From contig CALWYB010000001.1 in assembly GCA_944385665.1 (NCBI GenBank), forward strand, positions 1 to 64,000: a stretch of DNA of 64,000 nt, in the 5' to 3' direction. Position numbers and translations under genes: made by a program. This document shows positions 58,780 to 64,000 of this stretch, piece by piece. The notes below the pieces were generated by a model. That model did not search any database and was not told the DNA's origin. It saw nothing but the letters and a program-made list of their open reading frames with translations. Source of the stretch: an uncultured Oscillospiraceae bacterium (lineage in GTDB: Bacteria > Bacillota > Clostridia > Oscillospirales > Oscillospiraceae). How positions within the stretch are numbered: position 1 is the stretch's first letter; the number at the start of each line of letters is the position of its first letter.

Positions 58780-58852
58780 AAGTTCTTTGCCAAGCTTTCT
58801 TTCAAGAAAGCGGCAGAAAGTTCTTTGGTGAGCTTTCTTAAAAGAAAGCTCA
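58780..58852. repeat. Two tandem AAGTTCTTTG / AGAAAGC hairpin units
   Basis: Two similar units (58780-58814 and 58818-58851) each begin AAGTTCTTTG and end with a hairpin, GCTTTCTTTCAAGAAAGC and GAGCTTTCTTAAAAGAAAGC. The second overlaps the stop of the nuclease gene. They look like dispersed intergenic repeats. Nothing else is seen in 58695-58779 apart from a GCGAAGCGGAGCTTCGC hairpin. Confidence 0.7.
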
Positions 58853-59770
58853 AGGCTTGCAGGTGCCGCAGGGGGAATAGCCCTGGTCGATGAGGGACTG
58901 GCGGGTGCCGGTGTAGTCCTGGCGGTTGGCCTGGTTCATGCTGTCCACACCGGAGCAGTCAGGCCGGTGGAACTTCTTGGAACTGGTGTTCAGCACGTAG
59001 CTCTCCTCCTGCTCTGCCGCCGACGCGTCACCGCCGGACGTTCCCTGCTGCACAGAACTGCTGCCACCCACACCGGCGGGGGCGTCCTCCTCCAGCCAGC
59101 TGTCGCCGGTGGCGTAGTCGATGACCACCCCGGGCTGGACGTTGTAGCAATAGACGTTAAAGCAGACGCCCTCGCCGCTGTCCTCCACGGACATGGCCTC
59201 CATCTGCACGCCGCGGGCCACCAGGTTGTTCCCCTCAAAGATGGGAGTGACCCGGTAGAGGACGTGGTTGCCTGTCTCCTTCACGTAGTCGGCCACCAGA
59301 TTTTCAAAGGGAAGCATGCCATCCACATTCAAATACCGGGTGCCGGTGATCAAATTCTCCTTGTTGGCGTTCTCGGCGGTGAGCTGATAGCCGATGAGGT
59401 GACAGCGGTTATAGAGGTACTTCCCATCCACGCAGTCGTACTTCACCGTCTGCCAGCCGGAGGGCTTCACCTGGCCGATGCTGCCCCGCTCCTCGGTGGG
59501 CATGGTATCCTGGCCCACGTTGGCGTAGGCCACGCCGCAGCGGCCCAGGCTGTCCAAGGGACTATATTTCTCAAAGCTCTCGGTGACCAGCTCATCCTTG
59601 GTAAACGACGGCTGGTTGCCGCTGAGCTCCACATAGGGCTCTCCGGAGTAGGCGGGAATGCTGTCCAGGGTGGCGCTGCCGCCGCCGCTCTGGGGAACGG
59701 CTCCGCAGGCGGAGAGCAGCATACAAATCAGCAGGAACAGGGAAAACAGAGCTGTATTCAGGCGTTTCAT
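58850..59770 (-). CDS. Secreted DNA/RNA nonspecific endonuclease lipoprotein
   Basis: A 306-aa lipoprotein (signal MKRLNTALFSLFLLICMLLS with lipobox LSAC). The nuclease domain (about 40-220) has YNRCHLIGYQLTAENANKEN, matching the DNA-entry-nuclease family, with cysteine in the position usually glycine of DRGH. It also has ITGTRYLNVDGM. A Ser/Gly linker leads to a C-terminal domain with YVLNTSSKKFHRPDC and CGTCKP, an Ada-type metal-binding Cys/His set. It may degrade extracellular DNA for uptake or nutrition. It overlaps the gene upstream by four bases. Confidence 0.87.
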   Translation of the reverse strand: MKRLNTALFSLFLLICMLLSACGAVPQSGGGSATLDSIPAYSGEPYVELSGNQPSFTKDELVTESFEKYSPLDSLGRCGVAYANVGQDTMPTEERGSIGQVKPSGWQTVKYDCVDGKYLYNRCHLIGYQLTAENANKENLITGTRYLNVDGMLPFENLVADYVKETGNHVLYRVTPIFEGNNLVARGVQMEAMSVEDSGEGVCFNVYCYNVQPGVVIDYATGDSWLEEDAPAGVGGSSSVQQGTSGGDASAAEQEESYVLNTSSKKFHRPDCSGVDSMNQANRQDYTGTRQSLIDQGYSPCGTCKP

Positions 59771-60156
59771 CGGGTATAGACCTCTCTTGTAATCTTCTCA
59801 TGGGAATAGCCGGGAAATTCCGTCTGCTCCTCCAGCCTCCAACCCTGAGGCGGCAGGACAATACGGACGTCTCCGGGGTACGCCCGGTTCCAGTGGTACA
59901 ATACAAGCTTTTTTGCCCGCTCCAGGAAGGGCTGCGGGGGCAGGTCCTCCAGGAAGAAGATATCCTCCTCCCCCGGTGTCTCGGTCACTTTCACGTGATC
60001 CTCCCCTTCAAACTGGCGGGCAGTGTATGGGCTGACCGCCAGGGGACGCCCCCCGCACAGGCGGAGCATGTCCTGACGCACCAGGCGATCCTGGCTCTGA
60101 CGGCGGCGGTTGAACATGAGGCCGCCCCGGTCATCCACACATAAGATCAGCGTCAC
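59767..60156 (-). CDS. Conserved protein of unknown function
   Basis: A 129-aa soluble protein. The N-terminus has LILCVDDRGGLMFNRRRQSQ, then DRLVRQDMLRL; the middle has YTARQFEG and the C-terminus is acidic to basic. I know this type as a conserved clostridial protein without established function. The start is GTG 60156 with AGGAGGG seven bases upstream. It overlaps the nuclease lipoprotein gene as ATGA, so the two are translationally coupled, suggesting related roles. No signal peptide is seen, so it is likely cytoplasmic. Confidence 0.75.
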   Translation of the reverse strand: MTLILCVDDRGGLMFNRRRQSQDRLVRQDMLRLCGGRPLAVSPYTARQFEGEDHVKVTETPGEEDIFFLEDLPPQPFLERAKKLVLYHWNRAYPGDVRIVLPPQGWRLEEQTEFPGYSHEKITREVYTR

Positions 60157-60301
60157 GGTCCATCCCTCCTGTCTGTCAGCCGCCGAAAATCATGTATTAG
60201 ATAAGATTATACCACACGTTTCTCCTAGTTTCCAGTAGGTAACTGAGCACAATTTTCTCTCTCCAAATTCCTCCAAATGGTAAAAATATGTCCCAATTCC
60301 C

Positions 60302-60330
60302 TTGAAAACTCCCCCTATGTTCGGTAGAAT
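60302..60330 (+). promoter_or_regulatory. Promoter of feoB
   Basis: TTGAAA (60302-60307), 17 bases, TAGAAT (60325-60330), about 45 bases before the start codon. No Fur box is obvious. Confidence 0.72.
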
Positions 60331-60381
60331 AGATGGTCGAAATGGATATCTTTTTGTTGTAAGCAGAGAGGATCGAACAAT

Positions 60382-62790
60382 ATGGAAGAAAAGACAAAAG
60401 CCCCACGCACCTTGCAGGAGCTCTCCCCCGGGGAGAGCGGTATGATCCTGTCGGTGGGCAACCAGTCCGGCGCGGTAAAGCGGCGGCTGGTGGACATGGG
60501 CCTGACCCCCGGAACCACGGTAAAAGTCACCAAAATCGCCCCCTTGGGCGACCCCCTGGAGGTGTCTCTCAGAGGCTATGAGCTGTCACTGCGAAAGGAC
60601 GACGCCGCTCAGATCGAGATCGGCACGCCCCGGAGCATCAAACAGCCCACCACCTCCCGCCAGGTCCAGGACCCGGAGGCCATCCGCCGCCAGCTGCGGG
60701 ACCATGTCCACGAGCTGGAGCACCACGGCCGGGACTACGACCACAACGCCCACGACAGCCGCCCCATGAAGGTAGCTCTGGCGGGCAACCCCAACTGCGG
60801 CAAAACCACCCTCTTTAACGCCCTCACCGGCTCCAACCAGTACGTAGGCAACTGGCCCGGCGTCACCGTGGAGAAAAAGGAGGGCATCGCCCATCTGGGC
60901 GACCGGGAACTCACCGTGGTGGATCTGCCCGGCATCTACTCCCTGTCCCCCTACTCCATGGAGGAGATCGTGGCCCGGGACTTCATCATCGGGGAGAGCC
61001 CCGACGCCATCATCGACATCGTGGACGCCACCAACCTGGAACGCAACCTGTACCTTACCGTCCAGCTGCTGGAGCTGGAGCGGCCCCTGGTGCTGGCCCT
61101 GAACTTCATGGACGAGGTCCAGGCCCACGGAGACCACATCGATATGGAGGAGCTCTCTCGCCAGCTGGGCGTGCCGGTGGTGCCCATCACCGCCCGCACC
61201 GGCGAGGGACTGGACGACCTGCTGGAGGTGGCCCACCGGCAGATGCACCTGGGCTACACCTTTGAGCCCGACGACCTGTACGACGACTTTACCCACGACA
61301 TCCACCACCGGATGGGCGAGCTGATCCACGACGCGGCCTACGCCGCCAACATTCCCGCCCACTGGGCGTCCATCAAGCTGCTGGAGGGGGATGAGATCGT
61401 GGCCAAGGCCCTGAACCTCCCCCAGGAGACCCAGAAAAAGCTGGACAAGATCATCGCTGAGTATGAGGCCTCCAGCGACCTGGGCGACCGGGAGACCCTC
61501 ATTGCCGACAGCCGCTACCAGTACATCGAGCGGGTGGTGAAGGCCTCGGTGGTCAAGGGCCGGGGCAGCGACCAGCCTACCCTCAGCCAGCGCATCGACC
61601 GCATCGTCACCGGCAAGTACACCGCCCTGCCCCTGTTTTTGTGCGCCATGCTGGTGATGTTTGTCATCACCTTCGGCCCCTTCGGCTCCTGGCTTCAGGA
61701 CGGAGTCAGCGCCCTCATCGACCTGTTCTCCAACGTTCTGCGCGACGCCATGACCGCCGGAAACGTCTCCCCCGTCCTCATCAGCCTGGTGTGCGACGGC
61801 ATCATCGCGGGCGTGGGCGGCGTGCTGTCCTTCCTGCCCCAGATCGCCCTGCTGTTCTTCTTCCTCAGCTTCCTGGAGGACTCGGGCTATATGTCCCGAG
61901 CCGCCTTCATCATGGACCGGCTGCTGCGGCGCTTCGGTCTGAGCGGCAAGGCCTTTATCCCAATGCTCATGGGCTTTGGCTGCTCGGTGCCCGCCATTAT
62001 GGGCGCCCGGACCATGGAAAATGAGAAGGATCGGCGCATGACCATCCTGCTCATTCCCTTCATGTCCTGTTCGGCCAAGCTGCCGGTATACGGCATGATC
62101 GCCGGGGCCTTCTTCGGGGCCTGGGCCGGTCTGGTCATTTTCGGCCTGTACGTCATCGGCATGTGCATCGGCATTCTCTCCGGTCTGTTCTTCAAGCACA
62201 CTCTCTTTGCCGGAGAGCCCGCTCCCTTTGTGCTGGAGCTGCCTCCCTACCGCCTGCCTTCCATGGAGAACATCGCCACCCACGTGTGGCAGAAGGTAAA
62301 GGGCTTCCTGGTCAAGGCGGGCACTCTCATTCTGCTGATGAGCATCATCCTTTGGCTCCTCCAGTCCTTTGACTTCTCCCTGCACATGGTGGATGACGCC
62401 TCCACCTCCATGCTGGGCACCATCGGCGGATGGATCGCCCCCATCTTCGCCCCCATGGGCTTCGGCTTCTGGCAGGCAGCGGTGGCTCTGCTCACAGGCC
62501 TCATTGCCAAGGAGATGGTGGTCTCCTCCCTGTCCATGTTCTACGGCTTTGCCCTCACCGCTACCAGCGCTCAGGTGGCCGCGGCCATGACCGGCTTTAC
62601 CCCCCTGGCCGCCTTCTCCATGCTGGTGTTCATCCTGCTGTATGTCCCCTGTGTGGCCGCCACCTCTACCCTGGCCCGGGAGATCCAGAGCACCAAGTGG
62701 ACCCTCTTCTCCATCTGCTGGCAGCTGGGTGTGGCCTATGTGGCCTCCCTGCTGGTGCACACCATCGGCCTGCTGCTGGGGTTGGGCTAA
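60382..62790 (+). CDS. feoB: FeoA-FeoB fusion ferrous iron transporter
   Basis: An 802-aa fusion. FeoA domain (about 8-82): LSPGESGMILSVG, RRLVDMGLTPGTTVKVTK. Linker (about 95-128) is rich in His and Asp (H108, H110, H114, H115, H121, H124). FeoB G-domain (about 129-290): GNPNCGKTTLFNALTG, NWPGVTVEKKEG, VVDLPGIYSL. The membrane part has gate-type motifs FGCSVPAIMGARTMEN and FMSCSAKLPVYG. It imports Fe2+. The fusion keeps the SH3-like regulator permanently attached. GAGAGG precedes the ATG. A Cof-type phosphatase follows 25 bases on. Confidence 0.95.
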   Translation: MEEKTKAPRTLQELSPGESGMILSVGNQSGAVKRRLVDMGLTPGTTVKVTKIAPLGDPLEVSLRGYELSLRKDDAAQIEIGTPRSIKQPTTSRQVQDPEAIRRQLRDHVHELEHHGRDYDHNAHDSRPMKVALAGNPNCGKTTLFNALTGSNQYVGNWPGVTVEKKEGIAHLGDRELTVVDLPGIYSLSPYSMEEIVARDFIIGESPDAIIDIVDATNLERNLYLTVQLLELERPLVLALNFMDEVQAHGDHIDMEELSRQLGVPVVPITARTGEGLDDLLEVAHRQMHLGYTFEPDDLYDDFTHDIHHRMGELIHDAAYAANIPAHWASIKLLEGDEIVAKALNLPQETQKKLDKIIAEYEASSDLGDRETLIADSRYQYIERVVKASVVKGRGSDQPTLSQRIDRIVTGKYTALPLFLCAMLVMFVITFGPFGSWLQDGVSALIDLFSNVLRDAMTAGNVSPVLISLVCDGIIAGVGGVLSFLPQIALLFFFLSFLEDSGYMSRAAFIMDRLLRRFGLSGKAFIPMLMGFGCSVPAIMGARTMENEKDRRMTILLIPFMSCSAKLPVYGMIAGAFFGAWAGLVIFGLYVIGMCIGILSGLFFKHTLFAGEPAPFVLELPPYRLPSMENIATHVWQKVKGFLVKAGTLILLMSIILWLLQSFDFSLHMVDDASTSMLGTIGGWIAPIFAPMGFGFWQAAVALLTGLIAKEMVVSSLSMFYGFALTATSAQVAAAMTGFTPLAAFSMLVFILLYVPCVAATSTLAREIQSTKWTLFSICWQLGVAYVASLLVHTIGLLLGLG

Positions 62791-62815
62791 GATTTTCGCC
62801 TAAGGAGGACCGAAT

Positions 62816-63619
62816 ATGATCCGACTCATTGCCCTGGACCTGGACGGGACCCTGCTGGACCCCGCCGGTCAAATTACTGACGAGACCAAGGCCGCCATCG
62901 CCCAGGCCCGAAAGGCCGGCATTAAGGTAGTGCTGTCCACCGGCCGAGCCGTCCCTGAGGCGGCGGACTTTGCCGCCCGGGCGGGATGCGATCCCCTGTC
63001 CGTATGCCTGGGAGGCGCGGCCCTGTCTGACAACCGCACTCTGGAGCACCTGCGCCGGTGGGACATGCCTCCCGCCACCGCCAAACAGGCTCTGGAGCTG
63101 TGCCTCAACCGGGAGATCGAGCTGATGCTCTTTGCCGGGGAACAGATTGTGCTGGACCCCTTCTCCCACTGCTCCCTGTCCAAGACCTACCCCTACCCCG
63201 TCTTTCACGAGGCGGCGGTGGTCACCGAGGATCCCATCGCCTACCTGGCGGAGCACAACCTGCCCCTGACCAAGATCCACGGGGACTGGAACCGCCCTGC
63301 CTATCCCCTGGAGGAGCTCTCCCGGCTGGAGGGCGTGGAGCTCACCTCCTCCAACAACCACGACTTTGAACTGGTCCCAAAAGGCGTCAACAAGGGCCGC
63401 ACTCTGGCCCTGCTGACCCTGCTTCTGGGCATCCCCCTGGACCAGTGCGCCGGGGTGGGCGACAGCGAAAACGACCTGGCCATGCTCCAGGCAGTGGGCT
63501 GCCCCATTGCCATGGGCAACGGCTGTGAGCTGGTAAAATTAGCCGCCTGCCATATCGCCCCGGACAACGCCCACGAGGGCGTCGCCCAGGCCATCCGCTG
63601 GGCGATGGAACAACCCTGA
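62816..63619 (+). CDS. Cof-type HAD hydrolase
   Basis: A 267-aa HAD-superfamily IIB phosphatase. Motif I is LIALDLDGTLLD with both catalytic aspartates, motif II lies in VVLSTGRAVPEA, and motifs III/IV are the lysine in LVPKGVNKGRTLA and GVGDSENDLAML. A C2 cap of the Cof type lies between (about 85-190). Such enzymes act on sugar phosphates or flavin/PLP phosphates; the substrate is not readable. TAAGGAGG precedes the ATG. It follows feoB closely and is probably cotranscribed. Confidence 0.93.
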   Translation: MIRLIALDLDGTLLDPAGQITDETKAAIAQARKAGIKVVLSTGRAVPEAADFAARAGCDPLSVCLGGAALSDNRTLEHLRRWDMPPATAKQALELCLNREIELMLFAGEQIVLDPFSHCSLSKTYPYPVFHEAAVVTEDPIAYLAEHNLPLTKIHGDWNRPAYPLEELSRLEGVELTSSNNHDFELVPKGVNKGRTLALLTLLLGIPLDQCAGVGDSENDLAMLQAVGCPIAMGNGCELVKLAACHIAPDNAHEGVAQAIRWAMEQP

Positions 63620-63643
63620 CCGCGCTCAAAATTTTAAATTATA

Positions 63644-63690
63644 AAATCCAGCAAGAAACGAGGTTCTCTCGCTTCTTGCTGGATTTTTCT
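63644..63690. terminator. Bidirectional terminator, Cof gene / HTH gene
   Basis: AAATCCAGCAAGAA / TTCTTGCTGGATTT long stem with flanking A/T runs between convergent genes. Confidence 0.9.
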
Positions 63691-63749
63691 CTTTTCACCC
63701 AAACCCACGGCTCTTTGGTCCGAATTTTCCGGTGCTGTCGTTCAGACCA

Positions 63750-64000
63750 TTAATCGGGAAACTGCGCCAGATCAACAGAATATATTTTGGCCGGACGCCC
63801 ACGCAAATTCAATTGTCGGTTGTACTCCACCTTGGCTACCCCCGCTGTCTCCAGTTTATTAAGAATCCGGGACGCACTGCGGGTCGTTACATTTAAGAAA
63901 AACGCCAGCTCCTCTGAGGAGAGTGTACAGGCCCCCTTCTGGCGGAGAACTGCGCGGATGCGGCTTAGATAGAGGGGAGAGATCCCCACCTTTTCGCTCA
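63750..64000 (-). CDS. Small winged-helix regulator (5' edge of window)
   Basis: At least 82 residues of a DNA-binding protein: a helical start SPLYLSRIRAVLRQ, then LSSEELAFFLNVTTRSASRI with the recognition helix, and a wing region VAKVEYNRQLNLRGRPAKIY. The pattern fits a MarR/ArsR-like winged helix. The frame is open to the window edge, and the last bases allow a start exactly at or beyond it, so the N-terminus may be incomplete. An internal GTG lies at 63989. Target unknown. Confidence 0.72.
   Translation of the reverse strand, partial: SEKVGISPLYLSRIRAVLRQKGACTLSSEELAFFLNVTTRSASRILNKLETAGVAKVEYNRQLNLRGRPAKIYSVDLAQFPD

Noticed and set aside
58780..58852. CRISPR array
   Set aside because: Only two imperfect units, internally self-complementary, with no spacers and no cas genes in the window.
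60586..62760. A 724-codon minus-strand open frame opposite feoB
   Set aside because: Antisense shadow of feoB, which has all GTPase and membrane motifs on the plus strand.

Overview
The window reads as chromosomal DNA of a high-GC, anaerobic, spore-forming member of the Clostridia, most like the butyrate-producing Oscillospiraceae (Flavonifractor / Lawsonibacter / Intestinimonas type). That placement is inferred from gene content, not from a search. The evidence is a butyryl-CoA dehydrogenase-EtfBA cluster, dipicolinate synthase, yabP-yabQ-divIC-yabR, S-layer-homology (SLH) surface proteins, the anaerobic cobalt-early B12 pathway, class III fructose bisphosphatase and a FeoA-FeoB fusion. I see no rRNA, tRNA, CRISPR array, phage or IS element.

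Layout. 1-3006: 3' end of an acyl-CoA dehydrogenase, then etfB and etfA. 3205-4673: dpaAB for spore dipicolinate. 4720-7946 (minus): sugar kinase, GlmU-like acetyltransferase and glmM. 8217-18576: three exported SLH enzymes (phosphoesterase, class I glutamine-amidotransferase-like hydrolase, M14 carboxypeptidase) around a nitrilase. Two of the SLH genes share a near-identical repeat of about 555 bp. 19012-22702: M20 amidohydrolase and YfcC-type carrier, divergent from a LysR regulator with a well-placed LysR box. 22767-29694 (minus): MerR regulator, then a BMP-type nucleoside ABC transporter with an amidohydrolase whose promoter spacer is filled by a perfect dyad. 29945-34713 (minus): birA, hpf, a second amidohydrolase, and the yabP-yabQ-divIC-yabR sporulation/division block.

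34828-43330 (minus): branched-chain amino-acid synthesis. ilvD is separate, next to a divergent FadR-type regulator. A T-box-controlled operon holds two complete acetolactate synthases (ilvBN twice) and ilvC. 43428-45967: panE-like reductase, NUDIX, mutarotase and a small unknown protein. 46001-50519: MATE exporter, class III fbp, D-amino-acid aminotransferase. 50564-58641: cobalamin riboswitch and a nine-gene operon from cobaltochelatase to precorrin-8X methylmutase. 58850-60156 (minus): secreted nuclease lipoprotein and an unknown protein. 60382-63619: FeoA-FeoB fusion with a histidine-rich linker, and a Cof-type phosphatase. The window ends in the 5' part of a small winged-helix regulator.

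Most genes are ordinary housekeeping or biosynthetic genes. The accessory part with most to follow up is 8-22.7 kb, where surface-anchored glutamyl/peptide hydrolases sit beside an uptake carrier and a cytoplasmic M20 hydrolase. Several regulatory architectures are readable directly: overlapping divergent promoters, dyad operators, a T-box and a B12 riboswitch.
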